Of a DNA stretch of 6,569 nucleotides, positions 1 to 6,367 are shown piece by piece. Location of the stretch: contig CALMXV010000102.1 in NCBI GenBank assembly GCA_937871155.1, positions 1 to 6,569 of the forward strand, read 5' to 3'. Every line of letters begins with the position of its first letter. Position 1 is the stretch's first letter. Under the pieces are notes generated by a model. It had not been told where the DNA came from, did no database searches, and was given only the letters and a program-made list of their open reading frames with translations. Position numbers and translations under genes: made by a program. The stretch is from an uncultured Taibaiella sp. (GTDB lineage: Bacteria > Bacteroidota > Bacteroidia > Chitinophagales > Chitinophagaceae).

Positions 1-614
1 ATGATCGTTCCATGCATTACACTTTACCTGTTCCCTTTTACAATTATTTCAAGCCTACAAACATTGTATCGGTACCTCGCTATTATGTATTACCACAGGG
101 ATGGGAAAAGGTAATTGCAAGATTAAAAACCAACGGTGTTCAAATGACGGAGATGAAAAAAGATACCGTGATACATGTAGTTACTTATAAAATTCAAGAT
201 TATAAAACAGTGCCCAAACCCTATGAAGGGCATTATTTGCATACGGGAGTTACTTACGAAACTATAACAGCTCCTGTTCCATTTCGAAAAGGAGATTTTC
301 TTATTTCAACACATCAAATTGCAAAAAGATATTTAATAGAAACACTGGAACCTAATGCACCTGATGCTTTTTTTGCTTGGAATTTCTTTGATGCCGTCTT
401 ACAACAAAAAGAATATTTTAGTGATTACGTATTTGAAGACGAGGCCGCCCAACTCTTGAAACAAAATCCGGCATTAAGGAGCGCATTGAATAGTGCTTGT
501 AAGGCAGATACCACTATAGCTCAAAGTGCCCAAAAGCAATTAGCCTTTATTTATCAACATTCGCCTTATCAAGAGCCTGAGTACCTTCGTTACCCTGTTT
601 TCCGAATTGAATAA
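1..614 (+). CDS. M14 family zinc carboxypeptidase-like protein, C-terminal part (5' end outside window)
   Basis: The frame is open to the left edge: codons read D-R-S before the first Met at position 12, so that Met is probably internal and this is the last 203 residues of a longer protein (first full codon at position 3). The segment resembles, from memory, the C-terminal region of Bacteroidetes M14 metallopeptidases of roughly 550-600 residues. Supporting stretches, counted from Met12, are SVPRYYVLPQGW (about 20-31), YEGHYLHTGV (about 71-80), ETLEPNAPDAFFAWNFFDAVLQ (about 109-130), a YVFEDEAAQLL helix and a final RYPVFRIE. The zinc ligands and catalytic Glu of M14 enzymes would lie upstream, so activity cannot be judged. 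M14 enzymes remove C-terminal residues from peptides, and these large forms are usually exported; no signal peptide can be seen here. It is followed after 18 bases by the DUF1835 gene on the same strand. Alternative: a free-standing 200-residue protein starting at Met12, which I consider unlikely. Confidence 0.72.
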   Translation, partial: DRSMHYTLPVPFYNYFKPTNIVSVPRYYVLPQGWEKVIARLKTNGVQMTEMKKDTVIHVVTYKIQDYKTVPKPYEGHYLHTGVTYETITAPVPFRKGDFLISTHQIAKRYLIETLEPNAPDAFFAWNFFDAVLQQKEYFSDYVFEDEAAQLLKQNPALRSALNSACKADTTIAQSAQKQLAFIYQHSPYQEPEYLRYPVFRIE

Positions 615-632
615 TCTAGTAGATTTGCCCTT

Positions 633-1481
633 ATGATTTACCATTTGGTAGTAGGCGATGAAGCTGCTACACCTTTAAGAGCGGCTTTCCAAACAACCTT
701 ATCCAGCGATCAAGAGATAGTAGTCTTAAGAGATTTATTAAATGTAGGACCGTTGCTCAAAGCAGAGGAAGGGCAAAAGTTTAGTGCGATGCGTAGCCAA
801 TTTTGGAAATCCGTATTACCTCCTTCAAAAGAAGCTCTTGTGGCAGATGATTTAGAACGATTGCTCCTCATCAGTAATGAGCTATACAAAGAAGAAAAAC
901 ATACTGTTTATTTCTGGATGGCTCCAACTGCACCAGATATAGTTACCTACTATTGGTTGTTGTTCTTTCTGAAAAATCATAGAGAGCGATTTTATGTAGT
1001 GAATGTAAGCGGGCTTCCATTTTTAGATGAACAAGGAAAATTATTTTACCCTAAAAACATCAGCGAAATACCTTCAAAAGAATTGATAAAAGCACGAAAA
1101 CTGGCTCGTATCATTACACCTTCAGAAATGGAAGTAGATTTAGATGAATGGGAGAAAATAAAAACAGAGAATACAGCCATCCGAACACATGAAGGAGGAA
1201 AGAAAATCGTATCTCAACAAGAAGGGTTTTATGATTCTGTATTATTGAGTTTCTGCTCGAATCAGTTTCAAAAAGCCTCAAAGATTATTCGTCAAACATT
1301 AAGTAAATATGCCTTGCCCACAGGTGATTTATACCTTGGCTATCGGTTTAAACAACTGGCGTTATCAGGACAAGTAACCTTACAAGGTGACCCTTCAAAA
1401 GCCTTAAATGAATGGGAAATAAAGTTGGCGGAAGTTGCAGCAACTATCAATAATGAAGTGGCGATAAACCACATAAATTAA
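633..1481 (+). CDS. DUF1835 / DUF3658 domain-containing protein
   Basis: This 282-residue protein has the two-part layout of DUF1835-DUF3658 proteins. The N-terminal half (about 1-125) begins MIYHLVVGDEAATPL and has the VLRDLLNVGPL motif at about 31-41, which is the DUF1835 signature (hydrophobic-R-D-x-L-x-x-GP). The C-terminal half (about 160-270) has DLDEWEKIKTENTAIR, then FYDSVLL, and a GDLYLGYRFKQLALSGQVTLQGDP stretch typical of DUF3658. No signal peptide or membrane segment is visible, so it is probably cytoplasmic. The biochemical function of the family is not known to me and I assign none. The ATG at 633 matches the expected domain start; no Shine-Dalgarno is visible, as is usual in Bacteroidetes. 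It sits 18 bases after the M14 gene and 15 bases before the cupin gene, suggesting co-transcription. Confidence 0.85.
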   Translation: MIYHLVVGDEAATPLRAAFQTTLSSDQEIVVLRDLLNVGPLLKAEEGQKFSAMRSQFWKSVLPPSKEALVADDLERLLLISNELYKEEKHTVYFWMAPTAPDIVTYYWLLFFLKNHRERFYVVNVSGLPFLDEQGKLFYPKNISEIPSKELIKARKLARIITPSEMEVDLDEWEKIKTENTAIRTHEGGKKIVSQQEGFYDSVLLSFCSNQFQKASKIIRQTLSKYALPTGDLYLGYRFKQLALSGQVTLQGDPSKALNEWEIKLAEVAATINNEVAINHIN

Positions 1482-1496
1482 ACCCAAAAAATCTTC

Positions 1497-1862
1497 ATGA
1501 AAATAGTAGCCATAGAACCTTTTAGCCAAGATGATAGAGGAAGTGTAGCAGAATACTATCATGAGCGTACAGGTTTTCATCTTTTAGTATTTACCAAAGC
1601 CGGTGCCGTGCGCGGTAGGCATTATCATGCGGGCAATTCTATCAGTAAGAATCCTGAAATTATCATTTTAGTTTCCGGTACTTGTACCATCAACTGGCGA
1701 AATGTAAATGAAAAAAACGTGATAACAGAAACTATAAGTGGACCAGCAAAAATTGAAATTGCCCCTTATGAATGGCATGAATTTATTGCAGTTACTGATT
1801 GTAGCATGGTAGAGCTAAATTCCCTTTCTGAACATATTGCGGATACCATTCATGATGGGTAA
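1497..1862 (+). CDS. Small single-domain cupin protein (WxcM/FdtA-like sugar-isomerase fold)
   Basis: This 121-residue protein is a single cupin barrel. Cupin motif 1 is visible with G36, H42-x-H44, E54 and G61: the spacing G-x5-H-x-H and E-x6-G fits, but the loop between H44 and E54 is longer than the classical 3-4 residues. Motif 2 is seen as G82, P90 and H94 (PYEWHEF). H42, H44, E54 and H94 are the likely metal ligands. The opening (IEPFSQDDRGSVAEYY) and the RGRHYHAGNSISKNPE stretch recall the WxcM-like/FdtA cupins and dTDP-4-dehydrorhamnose epimerase-like proteins that act on nucleotide sugars. There is no sugar-nucleotide gene nearby, so a role in polysaccharide synthesis is only a guess. 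Cupins of this size also include metal-dependent dioxygenases and binding proteins. It is the last gene of the left + strand group and converges with the stress-protein gene 17 bases away. Confidence 0.75.
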   Translation: MKIVAIEPFSQDDRGSVAEYYHERTGFHLLVFTKAGAVRGRHYHAGNSISKNPEIIILVSGTCTINWRNVNEKNVITETISGPAKIEIAPYEWHEFIAVTDCSMVELNSLSEHIADTIHDG

Positions 1863-1894
1863 CGTTGGTGGAATACTTACTAACTTCCCAATGT
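1862..1894. terminator. Imperfect hairpin at the convergent cupin / stress-protein junction
   Basis: The segment ACGTTGG (1862-1868) pairs with CCAATGT (1888-1894) with one G-U pair. The stem continues as GAA (1871-1873) with TTC (1885-1887), leaving a two-base bulge (TG, 1869-1870) and an 11-base loop. It overlaps both convergent stop codons and could slow transcription from either side. There is no T-run on either flank, so it is not a classic intrinsic terminator. Confidence 0.3.
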
Positions 1895-2722
1895 AGCTTC
1901 AGATATAGCCAACAAGGGTATATCTATTGCTTTTACTAATGTTTCGGTATGCGATGTGGTGAAAAGTTGCTCCAATAAAGGATGTTGATGCGGCATAAGA
2001 ACCAACCACTCTATAGGATGTTCCTGAATGAAAGAGGCTATTTCCCTATTGACATGATTTCCTTTTTGAAAATGATAAATGGGTTTTCCGGTAGGTATCG
2101 CTTCACCCAAGGCTGCATCTGCTATTAAGGTCATTTGCTCATTTGAGAATTCGTAATCTTCAGGAACTATGGTTAGAATATGAATGGTAGCGTTTAAATT
2201 TTTCAGAATATTTTGTAGTTGTTGTTCAATAGATGCGATGTTTTTATTACTAAAATCGCTAGCAAAACAAACAGCTTTAGGAGCTTTGTAAATAGCCGAC
2301 GCTGGAATGCCCAAAACCGGAACTGAAAAATCGCGCATGGCTTCCACCATATTATTATCCATCCAAAAATAATGATTCGCTGTTCCTTTATTTCCCATAA
2401 TCACTAATAAAGGTGATATCTCTTCTATCAACTCTTGGAGCACATCCAACACTTCTCCAAATCGTATTTCAGAAATAATTTCCAAACTAGGATAAATTGG
2501 TTGAAGGGTATTTATCAAATCTATCATCGCAGTATCTGCTAGTTCTTTTCCTTCATTAGCTGTCATAGCAGGCATAGGCATATCGCTGCCTATAACTATG
2601 GGTAGCGTGAAGCAATGACTCACTATAAGCTTAGCTTTTATATCTATGGCTAGTTGGCAAGCATAGTGAACAGCATTAGTGGCTGTGGTTGAAAAATCAG
2701 TTGCTACGATGATAGTTGACAT
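1880..2722 (-). CDS. Universal stress protein, tandem UspA domains
   Basis: This 280-residue protein consists of two Usp domains, a common arrangement in Bacteroidetes. Domain 1 (about 1-142) begins TIIVATDFS with the conserved Asp9, and has the nucleotide-loop start VIMGNKG (G110 and G113). The usual G-x2-G-x9-G-S/T motif is incomplete: the nine residues after G113 are followed by N123-N124 instead of Gly-Ser/Thr. It ends in the expected FSVPVLGIP strand. Domain 2 (about 148-276) begins AVCFASDFS with Asp156, but its loop reads LMPHQHP with no glycine pair; it ends in IDIPLLAIS. Usp proteins are cytoplasmic, dimerise, and respond to starvation or stress, some binding ATP. Here domain 2 looks unable to bind ATP in the usual way and domain 1 is doubtful. 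The gene starts 9 bases after the crotonase gene, so both are probably on one mRNA. Confidence 0.9.
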   Translation of the reverse strand: MSTIIVATDFSTTATNAVHYACQLAIDIKAKLIVSHCFTLPIVIGSDMPMPAMTANEGKELADTAMIDLINTLQPIYPSLEIISEIRFGEVLDVLQELIEEISPLLVIMGNKGTANHYFWMDNNMVEAMRDFSVPVLGIPASAIYKAPKAVCFASDFSNKNIASIEQQLQNILKNLNATIHILTIVPEDYEFSNEQMTLIADAALGEAIPTGKPIYHFQKGNHVNREIASFIQEHPIEWLVLMPHQHPLLEQLFTTSHTETLVKAIDIPLLAISEATLGS

Positions 2723-2731
2723 GTTACAAAA

Positions 2732-3508
2732 CTATTTTTTAATGGTCTTTGTCTTAATCTTATGAATAGCGTTTCTAGTATAATCACTTAATACTAAAGT
2801 TCCGCTAATAGCTGCTCGTTCCATCAACAATGTTTCCCAAGTTTCAGTATCTCTCCAAAGTATCTTTTTGAGTTCCCACATAGCTTGAGGACTGCTTTGT
2901 GCTAAGCGTTCTGCTAGGCTTTGGATAGCATCATCCATTTCACTTTGAGAACTGTGTACTTCTGCATAAAGCCCATGTTTCTTTGCCCATTCTGCCGAGC
3001 GCCATTCAGTAGCATCTATAGCTAATTGTGAAAAGCTGGATAGTCCCATTTTGCGTTCTACAGCCGGCCCTACTACAAACGGCCCAATACCAATAGCTAA
3101 TTCACTAAGCTTTACAGAAGCCTCTTCTACTGCAATGGCATAATCTACCGCTGCGGCTATACCTACACCTCCACCTACTGCTTTGCCATGAATACGACCG
3201 ATGATAAACTTATGGCATTTGCGCATAGCATTAATAACTTTAGCAAAGCCACTAAAAAACTCAAGCCCTTGCGCTTTTGTTTCGATACTTACTAACTCAT
3301 CAAAAGAAGCACCGGCACAGAAAGCTTTCTCTCCGACACTTTTAAGGACAATCACTTTCACTCTTTCATCAATACCTATATCATTGATTGTTTTAGCAAG
3401 GTCATTTAAAATAGCACCAGGCAAGGAATTACTAGCCGGATGATGAAATTCAATTGTTGCGATACCTTGTTCTATAGCTGTACGAACATATCCTTCTTTG
3501 TGTTGCAT
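2732..3508 (-). CDS. Enoyl-CoA hydratase/isomerase family (crotonase-fold) protein
   Basis: At 258 residues this has the usual length of a monofunctional crotonase. The two oxyanion-hole segments are present: AFCAGASFDEL (about 62-72) and GKAVGGGVGIAAAVDYAIA (about 108-126), with G113-G114 in the conserved turn. Compared with rat mitochondrial enoyl-CoA hydratase, the second catalytic Glu (Glu164) corresponds to Glu136 in KLSELAIGIGP, while the position of the first (Glu144) is Gly116. The 20-residue spacing between them is preserved. Loss of one Glu is seen in double-bond isomerases and other crotonase subtypes, so simple hydration of enoyl-CoA should not be assumed. The substrate is presumably an acyl-CoA in fatty-acid, aromatic or branched-chain amino-acid breakdown, but no such genes are nearby. 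It is cytoplasmic. Its start ATG faces the divergent 174-base intergenic region, and the stress-protein gene follows by 9 bases. Confidence 0.9.
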   Translation of the reverse strand: MQHKEGYVRTAIEQGIATIEFHHPASNSLPGAILNDLAKTINDIGIDERVKVIVLKSVGEKAFCAGASFDELVSIETKAQGLEFFSGFAKVINAMRKCHKFIIGRIHGKAVGGGVGIAAAVDYAIAVEEASVKLSELAIGIGPFVVGPAVERKMGLSSFSQLAIDATEWRSAEWAKKHGLYAEVHSSQSEMDDAIQSLAERLAQSSPQAMWELKKILWRDTETWETLLMERAAISGTLVLSDYTRNAIHKIKTKTIKK

Positions 3509-3532
3509 ATTGATATTAAAATTATGGCTGCT

Positions 3533-3556
3533 AAGATAAAAACTTAAAACTATCTT
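3533..3556. promoter_or_regulatory. Inverted repeat AAGATA-N12-TATCTT, possible operator
   Basis: AAGATA at 3533-3538 and TATCTT at 3551-3556 are exact reverse complements separated by 12 bases. The second arm also overlaps a small palindrome TATCTTGATA (3551-3560). They lie 25-48 bases upstream of the crotonase start codon, where a regulator could act on that gene. Such AT-rich half-sites can arise by chance, so this is only a candidate. Confidence 0.2.
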
Positions 3557-3633
3557 GATATGTTTCTTTTATGAATGATAGGTGGTTTCCTTCTAGGATC
3601 ATTCAAAAATTCTAACCCACTAACACATAAATA

Positions 3634-3663
3634 TTGTTTCCAATGTTTTCTAAAGTAACTTTA
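3634..3663 (+). promoter_or_regulatory. Possible Bacteroidetes-type promoter for hcp
   Basis: TTG at 3634-3636 and TAACTTTA at 3656-3663, separated by 19 bases, resemble the Bacteroidetes primary sigma consensus (-33 TTTG, -7 TAnnTTTG); the last base of the -7 box is A instead of G, and the -33 box reads ATTG. It would give a short leader before the ATG at 3683. Confidence 0.25.
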
Positions 3664-3682
3664 AAGTACTAAACTAAATATT

Positions 3683-4177
3683 ATGGCACTTAATGCATTT
3701 TTAAAATTGATAGCAAGCAATCTAGGAGATATTAAAGGAGGTACCTTACAAAAAGGCAGAGAAGGCTGGATAGAAGTCATCGCTTTTAGTCACGAGGTAC
3801 TTTCTCCAAGAGACCCGGCTAGTGGGCAAGCTACTGGAAGAAGACAACACAAACCTTTAACCATAACCAAAGAGTTAGATAAAAGTTCACCGCTTCTCAT
3901 GCAGTTGCTCATTTCCAATGAATCCATTAAAAATTTTGAGTTGCGCTTTTGGACTCCCAAAAATGCAGCTAGAGTTGGTGCTAGCGGCGCTGAATTTAAC
4001 CACCTGACGATAAAGCTTCAAAATGCTTTTATCATAGACATTAAAACAACTATGTTGAATAACAAGAATCCTGAACTTGTAAAGTATAAAGAGTTTGAAG
4101 AAGTATCCTTTGTCTATGAAAACATTGAATGGGTGTGGAATGAAACAGGGGTAAGTACCGTTGATAACTGGGTTTGA
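3683..4177 (+). CDS. hcp: Hcp-family type VI secretion tube protein (orphan)
   Basis: This 164-residue protein has the length and pattern of the Hcp1-like family. Recognisable stretches, in order, are MALNAFLKL at the N-terminus, GDIKGG (15-20), GWIEVIAFSHEV (28-39, the first barrel strands with the W-I-E-V motif), the basic loop SGQATGRRQHKPLTITKELDKSSP (about 47-70, matching the T-G-R...I-x-K-E-x-D-K-x-S-P signature), and the C-terminal EEVSFVYENIEWVWNETG with a final DNW. Hcp proteins form hexameric rings that stack into the inner tube of the type VI apparatus and are themselves exported; some carry effectors. There is no C-terminal toxin extension here. The start is well defined: an in-frame stop (TAA at 3662-3664) lies just upstream with no other start between. 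No sheath, baseplate, VgrG, ClpV or membrane-complex gene is in the window; the gene stands alone between a divergent crotonase gene and a convergent DUF1345 gene. Confidence 0.88.
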   Translation: MALNAFLKLIASNLGDIKGGTLQKGREGWIEVIAFSHEVLSPRDPASGQATGRRQHKPLTITKELDKSSPLLMQLLISNESIKNFELRFWTPKNAARVGASGAEFNHLTIKLQNAFIIDIKTTMLNNKNPELVKYKEFEEVSFVYENIEWVWNETGVSTVDNWV

Positions 4178-4203
4178 TGCTCCGATTTCCCTATCAAATT
4201 CAG

Positions 4204-4863
4204 CTATTGCTTTCCCGAAAAGCCCGCGAGGACATTAATGGTCAAGGCTACAATGAATGTGTTGAATGCAAATGAAATGATGCTATGCATCAATACGAGT
4301 CGTCTCATTCGTTTATCAGTGATTTCAATATCGGATACTTGAAAAGTCATTCCAATCACAAACGAAAAATATGCAAAGTCAACAAAGTCTGGCTTTTCTT
4401 CTTCATTAGGAAATCGTAGTCCACCATGATGTAATTTATCCGAAGTAGGATGGTTGCCATAATACAAATGTGCATATCGAATGGTAAAAATAGTATGCAG
4501 CATAATCCAAGAACAAGCCATCCCGGCACTTCCTAAAATAAGTGGTAAAACAGAATTTTGTTCTCTATTCACTACTATTACAAACACACCGGTAATACTA
4601 GCTATGATGGATAATAGTATGATGATAAAAATAGCTATTGATGATTCATCTTGTTCTTTAGCTTGTGCTCTTATCTGGCTTTGAGAAGTAGATAAAAACG
4701 TGAACCAATCCAAGGAGACAAGTGTTGTACTAAAAAATATCCATCCTACCATCATAACAGAAGAACGGTTTACTAGAAGTAAATCTGAAAACAAATAACC
4801 GATTATTGCTACTAGCAAACTGAGCAATAATCGGTATATGGCTTTTAGTTTATGAATTTTCAT
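4204..4863 (-). CDS. DUF1345 family integral membrane protein
   Basis: This 219-residue protein is rich in hydrophobic segments, with likely membrane helices at about 10-31, 35-57, 75-99, 104-128, a weaker one near 161-173, and 190-213. The family signature is clear in the C-terminal third: YFSFVIGMTFQVSDIEITD (165-183), then a basic RMRR and the HSIISFAFNTFIVALTIN helix (193-210). A hydrophilic loop with LHHGGLRFP and acidic residues (about 144-159) precedes it, also typical of DUF1345. It is an inner-membrane protein of unknown function; I propose no substrate. Its ATG is 17 bases after the asnS stop on the same strand, so it may be read from the asnS mRNA. However, a strong inverted repeat sits within codons 10-22 (see separate entry). 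It converges with the Hcp gene, 26 bases away. Confidence 0.88.
   Translation of the reverse strand: MKIHKLKAIYRLLLSLLVAIIGYLFSDLLLVNRSSVMMVGWIFFSTTLVSLDWFTFLSTSQSQIRAQAKEQDESSIAIFIIILLSIIASITGVFVIVVNREQNSVLPLILGSAGMACSWIMLHTIFTIRYAHLYYGNHPTSDKLHHGGLRFPNEEEKPDFVDFAYFSFVIGMTFQVSDIEITDKRMRRLVLMHSIISFAFNTFIVALTINVLAGFSGKQ
4798..4835 (-). repeat. Perfect 13-bp inverted repeat inside the start of the DUF1345 gene, terminator-like
   Basis: ACCGATTATTGCT (4798-4810) and AGCAATAATCGGT (4823-4835) are exact reverse complements with a 12-base loop. In the direction of transcription (- strand) the hairpin begins 28 bases after the A of the start codon and is followed by TATTTGTTTTC, a T-rich stretch interrupted by G. 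It could be an intrinsic terminator or attenuator acting on transcripts arriving from asnS, or a fold affecting translation of the DUF1345 gene. It encodes part of the first membrane helix, so the repeat coexists with coding. Confidence 0.5.
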
Positions 4864-4880
4864 AAACGATTTTTTACTGT

Positions 4881-6311
4881 TTAAAATTCGGCATTCTTTG
4901 GAGTTCTAGGGAAAGGAATAACATCACGAATGTTACCCATACCCGTCACGAACTGAACAATACGTTCAAAACCTAATCCAAAGCCAGCATGAGGGATGGT
5001 GCCGAAGCGGCGTGTGTCTAAATACCAATCCATTTCTTTAGTAGGAATATGCATTTCATTCATACGCTGTTCTAATTTCTCTAATCGCTCTTCTCTTTGT
5101 GACCCTCCTACTATTTCTCCTATACCCGGTGCTAAAATGTCCATAGCTGCTACGGTCTTCCCGTCGTCATTTTGCCTCATATAAAATGCCTTTATCTCTT
5201 TAGGGTAATCTGTAACAATTACCGGTTTTTTAAAATGCTTTTCTACCAGATAGCGCTCATGTTCACTTTGCATATCTATACCCCAAGATACCTCATACTG
5301 AAATTTCTTTTTCTTGTATGCCGGAGATTGTAATAAAATATTTATTGCTTCAGTATAAGTGATACGCTCAAATTCATTGTTCACAACAAATTCCAACTTC
5401 TCAATCAAGCCCATTTCACTACGCTCGTTTTGTGGTTTCAGCTTTTCTTCTTCTGACAATCGTTGAGCTAAGAAAGTTAAATCTTCTTTACAATTTTCAA
5501 GCGCATAGCCAATGATGTATTTGATAAATGCCTCGGCTAAGTCCATATTATCAGTAAGGTTGTTAAAAGCTACTTCCGGCTCTATCATCCAAAACTCTGC
5601 TAAATGCCTTGCTGTATTTGAATTTTCAGCTCTAAAGGTTGGACCAAATGTATAGACTTCACCAAAAGCAGTAGCCGCTAATTCAGCTTCCAACTGACCA
5701 CTTACGGTAAGGTTGGTACTTCTTCCAAAAAAATCTTCTTCAAAATTGATTTGACCATTATCCAATCTTGGAGGATTATCAAAAGGCAACGTAGTCACAC
5801 GAAACATTTCACCTGCACCTTCAGCGTCACTAGCCGTAATGATGGGTGTATGTAAATAAACGAAGCCTTGATTATTGAAAAACTCATGAATGGCAAACGC
5901 CAAAGCATGTCTTACTCGAAACACAGCCCCGAATGTGTTAGTACGAAAACGCAAATGAGCAATCTCACGTAAATATTCTAAGCTGGGACGATTCTTTAAT
6001 TGTAAAGGATATTTTTCGCCATCACAATCTCCAATTATCTCAATGGAGGATGCTTTTACTTCATAACGTTGCCCTTTTCCTTGTGAAGCAATCAAGTTAC
6101 CGCTTACGCTTATGGCAGCACCATTGGATATTCTTTTTACGATGGCGGCATCGGTTTTTAAGTCTATCACAATTTGTAAATTGCTCATACAAGAGCCATC
6201 ATTTAATGCGATAAACTGATTGTTTCTAAAACTTCTTACCCAACCTTTTACTACAACTTCATAATCTTGTTGGTCACTGGTTAAAATGCTATTTATTTTT
6301 GTCCGTTTCAT
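4881..6311 (-). CDS. asnS: Asparaginyl-tRNA synthetase (EC 6.1.1.22)
   Basis: This 476-residue protein is a full-length class IIb aminoacyl-tRNA synthetase, which activates asparagine with ATP and charges tRNA-Asn in the cytoplasm. The N-terminal OB-fold anticodon-binding domain covers about 18-100 ([20 protein letters not shown]). Class II motif 1 lies around 143-158 ([15 protein letters not shown]), motif 2 around 222-246 ([20 protein letters not shown]), and motif 3 at 443-469 ([20 protein letters not shown]). The end PRTPKNAEF matches the terminal P-R-T-P-x-N-A-x-F of E. coli AsnRS, and the VSGQLEAE and [11 protein letters not shown] stretches also agree. Its Asn-type rather than Asp-type identity rests on this overall match. 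Compared with E. coli AsnRS (466 residues) it has a short charged insertion near 285-300. The ATG at 6309-6311 gives the expected N-terminus. It lies 56 bases after the permease stop and 17 bases before the DUF1345 gene. Confidence 0.98.
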   Translation of the reverse strand: MKRTKINSILTSDQQDYEVVVKGWVRSFRNNQFIALNDGSCMSNLQIVIDLKTDAAIVKRISNGAAISVSGNLIASQGKGQRYEVKASSIEIIGDCDGEKYPLQLKNRPSLEYLREIAHLRFRTNTFGAVFRVRHALAFAIHEFFNNQGFVYLHTPIITASDAEGAGEMFRVTTLPFDNPPRLDNGQINFEEDFFGRSTNLTVSGQLEAELAATAFGEVYTFGPTFRAENSNTARHLAEFWMIEPEVAFNNLTDNMDLAEAFIKYIIGYALENCKEDLTFLAQRLSEEEKLKPQNERSEMGLIEKLEFVVNNEFERITYTEAINILLQSPAYKKKKFQYEVSWGIDMQSEHERYLVEKHFKKPVIVTDYPKEIKAFYMRQNDDGKTVAAMDILAPGIGEIVGGSQREERLEKLEQRMNEMHIPTKEMDWYLDTRRFGTIPHAGFGLGFERIVQFVTGMGNIRDVIPFPRTPKNAEF

Positions 6312-6367
6312 TAATGTGTTTCTAATATTTTATTTGCTTAAATCAATTTAAAATTTATAAAAAAAAG

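Larger units (their letters stand above)
3509..3682. other. Divergent intergenic region between crotonase and hcp genes
   Basis: This 174-base AT-rich stretch separates two divergently read genes and holds no recognisable coding sequence or RNA gene. It should contain promoters for both directions and the leader of the Hcp gene. A 6-bp inverted repeat and a possible promoter in it are listed separately. Confidence 0.6.

Noticed and set aside
12..14. ATG at position 12 as the true start of the first gene
   Set aside because: The frame is open upstream to the window edge and the protein looks like the C-terminal part of a larger M14 peptidase.
1677..1688. Short palindrome GGTACTTGTACC
   Set aside because: It lies inside the cupin coding region with a two-base loop too tight for a good hairpin; likely coincidence.
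3201..3443. 80-codon open frame on the + strand opposite the crotonase gene
   Set aside because: It is antisense to a well-supported crotonase coding region and its translation resembles no known protein; a shadow frame.
3734..3742. Strong Shine-Dalgarno-like AAAGGAGGT
   Set aside because: It is inside the Hcp coding sequence, encodes the conserved K-G-G, and no start codon follows at a suitable distance; Bacteroidetes also rely little on such sites.
4481..4684. 67-codon open frame on the + strand opposite the DUF1345 gene
   Set aside because: It is antisense to a well-supported membrane protein; its hydrophobic look follows from the opposite strand's composition.
4996..5184. 62-codon open frame on the + strand opposite asnS
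   Set aside because: It lies antisense to the highly conserved C-terminal half of AsnRS, with no independent support.
6338..6351. Palindrome TTAAATCAATTTAA upstream of asnS
   Set aside because: It is nearly all A and T in very AT-rich spacer DNA, where such palindromes are expected by chance; no promoter match aligns with it.
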